Below, in pieces: positions 53,027 to 64,000 of a DNA stretch of 64,000 nt. The stretch spans positions 1 to 64,000 of the forward strand of contig JARCOQ010000178.1 in NCBI GenBank assembly GCA_029207755.1. The letters run 5' to 3'. Position numbers and translations under genes: made by a program. Source of the stretch: Chamaea fasciata. Lineage: Eukaryota; Chordata; Aves; Passeriformes; Sylviidae. Each line of letters starts with the position of its first letter. The first letter of the stretch is position 1. Under the pieces are notes generated by a model, which saw nothing but the letters and a program-made list of their open reading frames with translations, was not told where the DNA came from and made no database searches.

Positions 53027-54957
53027 AGGGACACCTAGGGGACAGCCAGGGCAACCCAGGGACACCAGGGCCCCCCCAGGGACACCTAGGGGACAGCCAG
53101 GGAACCCCAGGGACACCCTGGGCACCCCCAGGGACACCTAATGCACCCCCAGGGACACCTAGGGGACAGCCAGGGCCCCCCCAGGGACACCCAGTGCACC
53201 CCCAGGGACACCTAGGGGACAGCCAGGGAACCCCAGGGACACCCTGTGCACCCCCAGGGACACCCAGGGCACACCCAGGGACACCTAGGGGAAAGCCAGG
53301 GCACCCTGGGGACAGCCAGGGCAACCCCAGGGACACCGAGGGGAAAGCCAGGGCACCCAGGGGACAGCAAGGGCACGCCCAGGGACACCTAGGGGACAGG
53401 CAGGTCACCCCCAAGGACACCTAGGGGACAGCAGGGGCACCCTAGGGACAGCCAGGGCACCCCCAGGGACACCTAGGGGACAGGCATGGCACCCCCAGGG
53501 ACACCTAGGGGACAGCCAGGGCCCCCCCAAGGACACCTATGGGAAAGGCAGGGCACCCCCAGGGACACCGAGGGGACAGCACGGGCGCCCCCAGGGACAC
53601 CCTGGGCACCCCCAGGGACACCTAGGGGACCTCCAAGTCATCCCCAGGGACACCCTGGGCACCCCCAGGGACACCGAGAGGACAGGCAAGGCACCCCCAG
53701 GGACACCTTGGGGACAGCCAGGGCACCCCAGGGACAGCCAGGGCACCCCCAGGGACACCAAGGGGACCTCCAGGGCACCCCCAGGGACACCCAGGGCACC
53801 CCCAGGGCCACCTAGGGGACAGCCAGGGCACCCCAGGGACAGCGAGGGCACCCCCAGGGACACCCAGGGCACCCCCAGGGACACCTAGGGGACAGCCAGG
53901 GCACCCCCAGGGACACCCAGGGCACCCCCAGGGACACCTAGGGGACAGCCAGGGCACCCCCAGGGACACATAGGGGAGAGGAAGGGCACCCCCAGGGACA
54001 CCTAGGGGACAGCCAGGGCACCCCCAGGGACACCTAGGGGACAGCCAGGGCACCCCCAGGGACACCTAGGGGACAGCCAGGGCACTCCAGGGACAGCCAG
54101 GGCACCCCCAGGGACACCTAGGGGACAGGCAGGGCACCCCCAGGGACACCAGCGCACCTCAAGGGACACCTAGGTGACAGCCAGGGCACCCTAGGGACAG
54201 CCAGGGCACCCCCAGGGACCCCTAGGGCACAGCCAGGGCACCCTAGGGAGAGCCAGGGCACCCCCAGGGACACCAAGGGGACATCCAGAGTACCCCAGGG
54301 ACAGCCAGGGCACCCCCAGGGACACCTAGGGGAAAGCCAGGGCACCCCCAGGGACACCTAGGGGACAGCCAGGGCACCCCAGGGACACCCAGGGCACCCC
54401 CAGGGACACCTAGGGGACAGCCAGGGCACCTTTAGGGACACCTAGGGGACAGGTAGGGCACCCCCAGGGACACCGAGGGGAAAGCCAGGGCACCCCCAGG
54501 GACATTTAGGGGACAGCCAGGGCACTCCAGGGACACCCAGGTCACCCCCAGGGACACCTAGGGGACAGCCAGGGCCCCCCCAGGGACACCTAGGGGACAG
54601 CCAGGGCACTCCCAGGGACACCTAGGGGACAGCCAGGGCACCCCCAGGGACAGCCAGGGCACCCCCAGGGCACCCCAGGGACCCACAGGGCAGCCCCTGG
54701 GACACCTAGGGGACAGCCAGGGCACCCCCAGGGACACCCAGGGCACCCCCAGGGACACCTAGGGGACAGGCAGAGCACCCTAAGGACAGCCAGGGCACCC
54801 TCAGGGACACCTACGGGACAGCCAGGGAACGCCAGGGACACCTAGGGGACAGCCAGGGCACCCTAGGGATAGCCAGGGCACCCCGAGGGACACCTAAGTG
54901 ACAGCCAGGGCACCCCAGGGACATCGAGGGACAGCCAGGAGCCCCGTGGGACAGCCA

Positions 54958-55489
54958 GCTCACCCCCACGGCCCCCTCCACCTCCAGGAGGTATCAAAAC
55001 CCTCCTCAGGTTCTTTGATGCCTCAAATGGGCCGCCCAAACCTCCCGAATACCCCCCAAAGCACCCAAAGCAGCCCCCAGGACTCCCCCCAGACCCCCCA
55101 CAACCCAAAAACCCTCTCCACGACAACTCAGGACCCCCAGGATCCCCCCAAATCCGCGCCCCCCTCACCCTGAGGTCCCGTTTGAGCCGCTCCACGTTGC
55201 GGACAGGCACCAGCTCATCAAGCCCCAAGCACCAACACCTGCGGGACTGGGATGGACTGAGAGCACTGGGAGGGTGATCAGACAAACCTGGGATGGACGA
55301 AGAGTGGACTGGGATGAACTGGGATGAACTGGAAGGCGTGTGGGGGTCCATGGTGGCCACTCGGTGCCTTACTGGTCTATACTGGGATGGGTCGGATGGC
55401 CCCAGGGGAGGGGGTGAGGCCACACTGGTCCAGACTGGGATGGGAGTCACCATGGCGCCGGAGGCGGAGTCGAGGATACGAGCGAGGCA
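54958..55489 (-). repeat. Non-minisatellite module, copy 6 of 7
   Basis: Common layout. The frame from the ATG at 55,453-55,451 is open for 196 codons to a stop at 54,865-54,863, the same length as in module 4, and passes through both exon-like stretches. GATCAGACAAACC here replaces GACCAGAGAAACC of modules 1-4 and 7. Confidence 0.85.
55169..55238 (-). other. 70-bp exon-like stretch, module 6
   Basis: Identical in sequence and borders to the other six. Confidence 0.4.
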
Positions 55490-56723
55490 GGGACACCTAG
55501 GGGACAGCCAGGGCAACCCAGGGACACCAGGGCCCCCCCAGGGACACCTAGGGGACAGCCAGGGAACCCCAGGGACACCCTGGGCACCCCCAGGGACACC
55601 TAATGCACCCCCAGGGACACCTAGGGGACAGCCAGGGCCCCCCCAGGGACACCCAGTGCACCCCCAGGGACACCTAGGGGACAGCCAGGGAACCCCAGGG
55701 ACACCCTGTGCACCCCCAGGGACACCCAGGGCACACCCAGGGACACCTAGGGGAAAGCCAGGGCACCCTGGGGACAGCCAGGGCAACCCCAGGGACACCG
55801 AGGGGAAAGCCAGGGCACCCAGGGGACAGCAAGGGCACCCCCAGGGACACCTAGGGGACAGGCAGGTCACCCCCAAGGACACCTAGGGGACAGCCAGGGC
55901 CCCCCCAAGGACACCTATGGGAAAGGCAGGGCACCCCCAGGGACACCGAGGGGACAGCACGGGCGCCCCCAGGGACACCCTGGGCACCCCCAGGGACACC
56001 TAGGGGACCTCCAAGTCATCCCCAGGGACACCCTGGGCACCCCCAGGGACACCGAGAGGACAGGCAAGGCACCCCCAGGGACACCTTGGGGACAGCCAGG
56101 GCACCCCAGGGACAGCCAGGACACCCCCAGGGACACCAAGGGGACCTCCAGGGCACCCCCAGGGACACCCAGGGCACCCCCAGGGCCACCTAGGGGACAG
56201 CCAGGGCACCCCAGGGACAGCGAGGGCACCCCCAGGGACACCCAGGGCACCCCCAGGGACACCTAGGGGACAGCCAGGGCACCCCCAGGGACACCCAGGG
56301 CACCCCCAGGGACACCTAGGGGACAGCCATGGCACCCCCAGGGACACATAGGGGAGAGGAAGGGCACCCCCAGGGACACCTAGGGGACAGCCAGGGCACC
56401 CCCAGGGACACCTAGGGGACAGCCAGGGCACCCCCAGGGACACCTAGGGGACAGCCAGGGCACTCCAGGGACAGCCAGGGCACCCCCAGGGACACCTAGG
56501 GGACAGGCAGGGCACCCCCAGGGACACCAGCGCACCTCAAGGGACACCTAGGTGACAGCCAGGGCACCCTAGGGACAGCCAGGGCACCCCCAGGGACCCC
56601 TAGGGCACAGCCAGGGCACCCTAGGGAGAGCCAGGGCACCCCCAGGGACACCAAGGGGACATCCAGAGTACCCCAGGGACAGCCAGGGCACCCCCAGGGA
56701 CACCTAGGGGAAAGCCAGGGCAC

Positions 56724-58986
56724 CCCCAGGGATACCCAGGGCACACCCAGGGACACCTAGGGGACCCCCAGGGCACCCCAGGGACAGCCAGGGCACCCCC
56801 AGGGACACCAAGGGGACCTCCAGGGCACCCCCTGGGACACCTAGGGGACAGCCAGGGCACCCCAGGGACACCCAGGGCACCCCCAGGGACACCTAGGGGA
56901 CAGCCAGGGCACCTTTAGGGACACCTAGGGGACAGGTAGGGCACCCCCAGGGACACCGAGGGGAAAGCCAGGGCACCCCCAGGGACATTTAGGGGACAGC
57001 CAGGGCACTCCAGGGACACCCAGGTCACCCCCAGGGACACCTAGGGGACAGCCAGGGCCCCCCCAGGGACATTTAGGGGACAGGCAGGGCACCCCCAGGG
57101 ACACCGAGGGGACAGCCAGGGCACCCCCAGGGACACCTAGAGGACAGGCAGGGCACCCCCAGGGCACCCCAGGGACACCCAGGGCTCCCCCAGGGACACC
57201 AAGGGGACAGCCAGAGCACCCAAAGGACAGCCATGGCCCCCCCAGTGACACCTAGGGGACAGCCAGGGCACCCCAGGGACACCAAGGGGACAGCCAGGGC
57301 ACCCCCAGGGACACCTAGGGGACAGCCAGGGCACCCCAGGGACACCCAGGGCACCCCCTGGGACACCAAGGGGACAGGCAGGGCACCCCCAGGGACACCC
57401 AGGGCACACCCAGGGACACCTAGGGGACAGCCAGGGCACCCCAGGGACAGCCAGGGCACCCCCAGGGACACCAAGGGGACCTCCAGGGCACCCCCAGGGC
57501 CACCAACGGGACAGCCAGGGCACACCAGGGACAGCGAGGGCACCCCCAAGACACGAAGGGGACAGCCAGGGCACCCCCAGGGACACCTAGGGGACAGCCA
57601 GGGCACTCCCAGGGACACCATGGGCAACCCCAGTGACACCGAGGGGACAGCCAGGGCACCCCCTGGGCACCCCAGGGACAATCAGGGCACCCCCAGGGAC
57701 ACTGACGGGACAGCCATGGCACTCCAGGGACAGCCAGGGCACCCCCAGGGACACCTAGGGGAAAGCCAGGGCACCCCAGGGACACCCAGGGCACACCCAG
57801 GGACACCTAGGGGACAGCCAGGGCACCCCAGGGACAGCCAGGGCACCCCCAGGGACACCAAGGGGACCTCCAGGGCACCCCCAGGGACACCCAGGGCACC
57901 ACAGGGCCACCAAGGGGACAGTCAGGGCACCCCAGGGACAGCGAGGGCACCCCCAGGGACACCTAGGGGACAGCCAGGGCACCCCAGGGACAGCGAGGGC
58001 ACCCCCAGGGACACCTAGGCGACCTCCAGGGACATCTAGGGGACAGCCAAGGCACCCCAGGGACAGCCAGGGCACCCCCAGGGACACCTAGGGGACAGCC
58101 AGGGCCCCCCCAGGGAAACCTAGGGGACAGCCAGGGCACCCCAGGGACACCCAGGGCACCCCCAGGGACACCTAGGGGACAGCCAGGGCATCCCGAGGGA
58201 CAGGGAGGGCACCCCCAGGGACACCGAGAGGACAGGCAGGGCACCCCCAGGGACACCTTGGAGACAGCCAGGGCACCCCAGGGACAGCCAGGGCACCCCC
58301 AGGCCCACCTAGGGGACAGCCAGGGCACCCCAGGGACAGCGAGGGCACCCCCAGGGACACCCAGGGCACCCCCAGGGACACCTAGGGGACAGCCAGGGCA
58401 CCCCCAGGGACACCCAGGGCACGCCCAGGGACACCTAGGGGACAGCCAGGGCACCCCCAGGGACACCTAGGGGAGAGGCAGGGCACCCCCAGGGACACCT
58501 AGGGGACAGCCAGGGCACCCCCAGGGACACCTAGGGGACAGCCAGGGCACCCCGAGGGACACCAACGCACCCCAAGGGACACCTAGGTGACAGCCAGAGC
58601 ACCCTAGGGACAGCCAGGGCACCCCCAGGGACCCCTAGGGCACAGCCAGGGCACCCTAGGGACAGCCAGGGCACCCCCAGGGACACCAAGGGGACATCCA
58701 GAGCACCCCAGGGACAGCCAGGGCACCCCCAGGGACACCTAAGGAACACCCTGGGCACCCCCAGGGACACCAAGGGGACCTCCAGGGACACCTAGGGGAC
58801 AGGCAGGGCACCCCCAGGGACACTGACAGGACAGCCAGGGAACCCCCAGAGACCCCTAGGGGAAAGCCAGGGCACTTCCAGGGACACTTTGGGCACCCAC
58901 AGGGACACCTTGGGGACAGCCAGAGCACACCAGGGACACCCAGGGCACCCCCAGGGACACCTAGGGGACCTCCAGGGCACCCCCAG
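56724..58986. repeat. Array between the 2.4-kb and 11-kb duplications
   Basis: Ordinary minisatellite. The part from 57,620 onward matches 44,670-46,090. The units with GGGACATTTAGGGG near 56,984 and 57,066 are shared with 33,838-33,930. No gene is visible. Confidence 0.75.
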
Positions 58987-61900
58987 GGACACCCAGGGCA
59001 CCCCCAGGGACACCTAGGGGACAGCCAGGGCATCCCGAGGGACAGGGAGGGCACCCACAGGGACACCTAGGAGACAGCCAGGGCACGCCAGGGACACCCA
59101 GGGCACTCCAGGGACACCTAGAGGACAGCCAGGGCACCACAGGGACACCTAGGGGACAGCCAGGGTCCGCCCAGGGACACCTAGGGGACAGCCAGGGCAC
59201 CCCAGGGACACCTAGGGGACAGCCCGGGCACCACAGGGACACCTAGGGCGCAGTCAGGGCACCCTAGGGACAGCCAGGGCACCCTCAGGGACACCAAGGG
59301 CACAGCCAGGCCACCCTAAGGACAGCCAGGGCAGCCCAGGGACACCTACAGGACAGCCAGGGCACCCCAGGGCAGCACAGGGACACCCAGGGACACGTAG
59401 GGGACCTTCCTGGCACCCCAGGGACAGCCAGGGCACCCCAGGGACACCCAGGGCCCCCCCAGGGACACCTACGGGACAGCCAGGGAACGCCAGGGACACG
59501 TAGGGGACAGCCAGGGCACTCTAGGGACAGGCAGGGCACCCCCAGGGACACCTAGGGGACAGCCAGGGCCCCCCCAGGGACACCTAGGGGACAGCCAGGG
59601 CACCAAGGATACCCAGGCAGCCCCAGGGACAGCGAGGGGACAGCCAGGGCACCCTAGGGACAGCCATGGCACCCTAGGGACAGTCAGGGCACCCTAGGAC
59701 AGGACAGGCAGGGAACCCCCAGGGACACCTAGGGGATGGCCAGGGCCCCCCCAGGGACACCCAGGGGACCCCCAGGGACACCTAGGGGACAGCAACTGCA
59801 CCCCCAGGGACACCCTGGGCACTCCCAGAGACACGTAGGGGACAGCCAGGGCACCCCAGGGATACGCTGGGCGCCCCCAGGGACACCTAGGGGACAGGCA
59901 GGGCACCCCCAGCGCACCCCAAGGACAGCCAGGGCACCCCCAGGGACACCTAGGGGACAGCCAGGGCACCCCAGGGACACCCAGGGGACCCCCAGGGACA
60001 CCTAGGGGACAGCAACTGCACCCCCAGGGACACCCTGGGCACTCCCAGAGACACGTAGGGGACAGCCAGGGCACCCCAGGGACACGCTAGGCGCCCCCAG
60101 GGACACCTAGGGGACAGCCAGGGCACCCCCAGGGACACCCAGGGCACCCCCAGAGACCCCTAGGGGACAGCATGGGCACCCTAGGGACAGCCATGGCACC
60201 CCCACGGACACCGAAAGGACAGGCAGGGAACCCTAGGGACAGGCAGGGCACCCCCAGAGACACCGAGGGCACAGCCAGGGCACCCCCAGGGACACGTAGG
60301 GGACAGGCAGGGCACCCCCAGGGACACCGAGGGGACAGCCAGGGCACCCCCAGGGACACCAAGGGGACAGCCAGAGCACCCCAAGGACAGCCAGGGCACC
60401 CCCAGGGACACCCAGGGCGCCCCCAGGGACACCTACGGGACAGCAAGGGCACCCCCAGGGACACCCTGGGCACCCCCAGGGCCACGTAGGGGACAGCCAG
60501 GGCACCCCAGGGACACCCTGGGCACCCCCAGGGTCACCGAGGGGACAGCCAGGGCACCCAGGGTCACCTAGGGGACAGCCAGGGCATCCCCAGGGACACG
60601 CAGGGCACACCCAGGGACACGTGGGGGACAGCCTGAGCACCCCCAGGGACACCCAGGGCACCCCTCAGGGACACCTAGGGGACAGCCAGGGGACCCTAGG
60701 GACAGCCATGGCACCCCCAGGGACACCTAGGGGACAGCCAGGGCACCCCCAGGGACACCAAAGGGACATCCAGGGCACCCCAGGGACACCCAGGGCAACC
60801 CCAGGGACACCTAGAGGACAGACAGGGCACCCCAGGCACACCCACGGCACCCCCAGGGACACCTAGGGGACAGCCAGGGCACCCCGAGGGACACCAGGGC
60901 ACCCCCAGGGACACCTAGGGGACAGCCAGGGCACCCCAGGGACAGCGAGGGCACCCCCAGGGACACCTAGGCGACCTCCAGGGACATCTAGGGAAAAGCC
61001 AGGGCACCCCAGGGACAGCCAGGGCACCCACAGGGACACCTAGGGGACAGCCAGGTCACCCCCAGGGACAGCCAGGGCAGCCCCAGGGACACCTAGGGGA
61101 CAGCCAGGGCCCCCCCAGGGACATCTAGGGGACAGCCAGGGCACCACAGGGACACCCAGGGCACCCCCAGGGACACCAAGGGGACAGCCAGGGCATCCCG
61201 AGGGACAGGGAGGGCACCCACAGGGACACCTAGGAGACAGCCAGGACACGCCAGGGACACCCAGGGCACCCCAGGGACACCTAGAGAACAGACAGGGCAC
61301 CCTCAGGGACACCTAGGGGACAGCCAGGGCACCCCGAGGGACACCAGGGCACCCCCAGGGACACCTAGGGGACAGCCAGTGCAGCCCAGGGAGACTCAGC
61401 GCACCCCCAGGGACACCTAGGGGACCTCCAGAGACACCTAGGGGACAGCCAGGGAACCCCAGGGACACCCTTGGCACCCCCAGGGACACCTAGGGGACAG
61501 CCAGGGAACCCGAGGGACAGCCAGGGCACCCCCAGGGACACCTAGGGGACAGGCAGGGCACCCCCAGGGACACCTAGGGGACAGCCAGGGCACCCCCAGG
61601 GACACCAGGGCACACCCAGGGCACCCCAGGGACCCACAGGGCACCCCCAGGGACACCAAGGGGACAGCCAGGGCACCCCAGGGACACCAAGGGCAACCCC
61701 AGGGACACCTAGGGGACAGGCAGGGCACTCCCAGGGACACTCTGGGCACCCACAGGGACACCATGGGGACAGCCAGGGCACCCCAGGAACACCCAGGGCT
61801 CCCCCAGGGACACCTAGGGGACAGCCAGGGCACCCTAATGACAGCCAGGGCACCCCCAGGGCCACCTAGGGGACAGCCAGGGCACCCCCAAAGGACAGCC

Positions 61901-63404
61901 AGGGCCCCCCCAGGAACATTCAGGACACCACCAGGGACACCTAGGGGACAGCCAGGGCAGCCCAGGGACACCCAGGGCACCCCCATGGACACCTAGGGGA
62001 CCTCCAGGGCACCCCCAGGGACACCAAGGGGACCCCCAGGGACACCTAGGGGACAGCCAGGGCACCTACAGGGACACCTAGGGGACAGCCAGGGCACCCC
62101 AGGGACAGCGAGGGCACCCCCAGGGACACCTAGGCGACCTCCAGGGACATCTAGGGGACAGCCAGGGCACCCCAGGGACAGCCAGGGAACCCCCAGGGAC
62201 GCCTAGGGGACAGCCAGGGCACCCCAGGGACACCTAGGGGACAGCCAGGGCCCCCCCAGGGACACCTAGGGGACAGCCAGGGCACCCCAGGGACACCCAG
62301 GGCACCCCCAGGGACACCTAGGGGACAGCCAGGGCATCCCGAGGGACAGGGAGGGCACCCACAGGGACACCTAGGAGACACAGCCAGGGCACGCCAGGGA
62401 CACCCAGGGCACCCCAGGGACACCTAGAGGACAGCCCGGGCACCACAGGGACACCTAGGGCACAGCCAGGGCACCCTAGGGACAGCCAGGGCACCCTCAG
62501 GGACACCAAGGGCACAGCCAGGCCACCCTAAGGACAGCCAGGGCAGCCCAGGGACACCTACGGGACAGCCAGGGCACCCCAGGGACCCCCAGGGCCCCCC
62601 CAGGGACACCTACGGGACAGCCAGGGAACGCCAGGGACACGTAGGGGACAGCCAGGGCACCCTAGGGACAGCCATGGCACCCTAGGGACAGCCAGGGCAC
62701 CCCCAGAGACATCGAGGGCACAGCCAGGGCACCCTAGGGACAGCCAGGGCACCCTCAGGGACACCGAAAGCACAGCCAGGGCACCACCAGGGACACCTAA
62801 GGGACACCGTGGGCACCCCCAGGGACACCAAGGGGACCCTCACGGACACCTAGGGGACAGCCAGTGCACCCCAGGGACAGCGAGGGCACCCCCAGGGACA
62901 CCTAGGGGACAGCCAGGGCCCCCCCAGGGACACTCAGGGCACCAGCAGGGACACCTAGGGGACAGCCAGGGAACCCCAGGGACACCCTGGGCACCCCAGG
63001 GACACCTAGGGGACAGCCAGGGCCCCCCCAGGGACACCTAGGGGACAGCCAGGGCACTCCCAGGGACACCTAGGGTACAGCCAGGGCACCCCCAGGGACA
63101 GCCAGGGCACCCCCAGGGCACCCCAGGGACCCACAGGGCAGCCCCTGGGACACCTAGGGGACAGCCAGGGCACCCCCAGGGACACCCAGGGCACCCCCAG
63201 GGACACCTAGGGGACAGGCAGAGCACCCTAAGGACAGCCAGGGCACCCTCAGGGACACCTACGGACAGCCAGGGAACGCCAGGGACACCTAGGGGACAGC
63301 CAGGGCACCCTAGGGATAGCCAGGGCACCCCGAGGGACACCTAAGTGACAGCCAGGGCACCCCAGGGACATCGAGGGACAGCCAGGAGCCCCGTGGGACA
63401 GCCA

Positions 63405-63936
63405 GCTCACCCCCACGGCCCCCTCCACCTCCAGGAGGTATCAAAACCCTCCTCAGGTTCTTTGATGCCTCAAATGGGCCGCCCAAACCTCCCGAATACC
63501 CCCCAAAGCACCCCAAAGCAGCCCCCAGGACTCCCCCCAGACCCCCCACAACCCAAAAACCCTCTCCACTACAACTCAGGACCCCCAGGATCCCCCCAAA
63601 TCCGCGCCCCCCTCACCCTGAGGTCCCGTTTGAGCCGCTCCACGTTGCGGACAGGCACCAGCTCATCAAGCCCCAAGCACCAACACCTGCGGGACTGGGA
63701 TGGACTGAGAGCACTGGGAGGGTGACCAGAGAAACCTGGGATGGACGAAGAGTGGACTGGGATGAACTGGGATGAACTGGAAGGCGTGTGGGGGTCCATG
63801 GTGGCCACTCGGTGCCTTACTGGTCTATACTGGGATGGGTCGGATGGCCCCAGGGAAGGGGGTGAGGCCACACTGGTCCAGACTGGGATGGGAGTCACCA
63901 TGGCGCCGGAGGCGGAGTCGAGGATACGAGCGAGGC
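63405..63936 (-). repeat. Non-minisatellite module, copy 7 of 7
   Basis: Common layout, with ATG at 63,901-63,899 and a 110-codon frame ending at 63,571-63,569. It has an extra C near 63,512 in the spacer. It shares GGGAAGGGGG near 63,853 with module 5 (its 11-kb partner) but has GACCAGAG near 63,724 as in modules 1-4. Confidence 0.85.
63617..63686 (-). other. 70-bp exon-like stretch, module 7
   Basis: Identical in sequence and splice-like borders to the other six. Confidence 0.4.
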
Positions 63937-64000
63937 AGGGACACCTAGGGGACAGCCAGGGCAACCCAGGGACACCAGGGCCCCCCCAGGGACACCTAGG

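Larger units (their letters stand above)
47888..53091. repeat. About 11-kb-offset duplication, left copy (with module 5)
   Basis: It matches 58,987-64,000. The offset is 11,099-11,100 at the start, 11,015 after about 49,320 and 10,909 after about 51,000. The steps of 85 and 106 bp equal 32+53 and 2x53, as expected for loss of whole units. It includes an internal 220-bp duplication and module 5. Confidence 0.85.
52100..54345. repeat. About 2.4-kb duplication, left copy (with module 5)
   Basis: It matches 54,562-56,723. The offset is 2,462 bp at the module and 2,378 bp beyond it, so 84 bp of array near 53,425-53,515 are absent from the right copy. It overlaps the 11-kb duplication because the events are layered. 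Confidence 0.75.
54562..56723. repeat. About 2.4-kb duplication, right copy (with module 6)
   Basis: This is the partner of 52,100-54,345, carrying module 6 and the following array with the GGGACACATAGGGGAGAGG marker near 56,341 (partner near 53,963). Confidence 0.75.
1..64000. repeat. Nested GC-rich minisatellite array (32-bp and 21-bp units)
   Basis: Apart from seven modules of about 533 bp, the whole window is built from three related 10-11-bp blocks: AGGGACACCT, AGGGGACAGCC and AGGGCACCCCC. All three in order make a 32-bp unit; a two-block version (AGGGACACCC or AGGGACAGCC, then AGGGCACCCCC) makes a 21-bp unit, and 32+21 gives a common 53-bp composite. Single-base variants (ACCGAGG, ACGTAGG, CCTAAGG, CCCTAGGG) tag individual units and reveal larger duplications. 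The consensus has 8 A, 1 T, 11 G and 12 C per 32 bp and no CpG. The array enters at base 1 and leaves at base 64,000, so its true size is unknown. No function is claimed. Similar unit structure is typical of replication slippage and unequal exchange in vertebrate minisatellites. Confidence 0.97.
58987..64000. repeat. About 11-kb-offset duplication, right copy (with module 7)
   Basis: This is the partner of 47,888-53,091 and is still matching at the window end, so the duplication extends further right. It lacks the units that include GACAGCTAGGGGACAGCC near 49,310 and a further 106 bp of array near 61,850. Confidence 0.85.

Noticed and set aside
31071..63936. Modules as a transposable element
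   Set aside because: No terminal inverted repeats, target-site duplications, poly-A tail or transposase-like frame is visible, and the copies share array flanks, as expected for segmental duplication.
1..64000. Hundreds of long open frames on both strands, up to 378 codons, with Pro/Gly/Leu/Cys-rich text
   Set aside because: They arise because stops need T or A in positions that are rare here; CCTAGG is nearly the only source of stops and hits one frame in three. Those I checked begin at GTG, not ATG. Frames shift with each 32-bp unit, overlap each other, and show no conserved reading frame or splice structure.
1..64000. Collagen-, mucin- or antifreeze-like repeat protein
   Set aside because: The text resembles low-complexity protein, but 32 bp is not a multiple of three, so no frame is kept through the array.
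1..64000. CRISPR array
   Set aside because: The regularly spaced elements have no unique spacers; the intervening sequence is itself a variant of the repeat, and there are no cas genes.
1..64000. Telomeric or ribosomal DNA
   Set aside because: No TTAGGG runs and no rRNA-like sequence are present; GGG-containing blocks here belong to the 32-bp unit.

Overview
The window looks like one continuous GC-rich minisatellite array with higher-order structure, running off both ends. I see no bacterial-style genes, RNA genes, CRISPR array or recognisable transposon. The ground pattern is a 32-bp unit of three related sub-blocks, AGGGACACCT, AGGGGACAGCC and AGGGCACCCCC. It is interspersed with 21-bp two-block units (AGGGACACCC or AGGGACAGCC, then AGGGCACCCCC), giving a frequent 53-bp composite. 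The unit is about 72% GC, contains no CpG in its consensus, and has almost no T on the + strand except in the palindrome CCTAGG.

The likely source is a vertebrate, most plausibly a bird and a GC-rich microchromosome or subtelomeric region. This is inference from style: C-rich intron-like text, the ACTGGGATGAACTGGGA-type simple repeat, GT/AG splice-like signals and a very large nested minisatellite. No species can be named.

Layout. (1) About 1-14,880: roughly 3-kb higher-order units (starting near 1, 2,887 and 6,067), then a mosaic with duplicated blocks 2,496 bp and 9,843 bp apart. (2) About 14,880-31,000: a 5.7/5.2-kb duplication (14,880-18,970 and 20,577-24,090), an internal 513-bp tandem at 15,738-16,900, and a 2,288-bp tandem pair (25,153-27,440 and 27,441-29,728). 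(3) About 31,000-64,000: the same minisatellite interrupted seven times by a non-minisatellite module of about 533 bp (near 31,071, 38,155, 40,129, 43,103, 52,496, 54,958 and 63,405). Here there are a 1,974-bp tandem duplication, a roughly 2.4-kb duplication and a roughly 11-kb duplication (47,888-53,091 and 58,987-64,000).

The seven modules are the most interesting content. On the - strand each has a 70-bp exon-like stretch between a CAG acceptor and a GTGAGG donor. It is open for 23 codons (including LDELVPVRNVERLKRDLR) and identical in all seven copies although the surrounding DNA differs by substitutions and indels. A second donor-bearing stretch and, upstream, a CpG cluster next to an ATG in good Kozak context lie in the same module. 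The simplest reading is that a piece of a gene has been captured into, and amplified with, the higher-order repeat. The gene is not recognised. The many long open frames in the rest of the array are by-products of low T content and are not annotated as genes.
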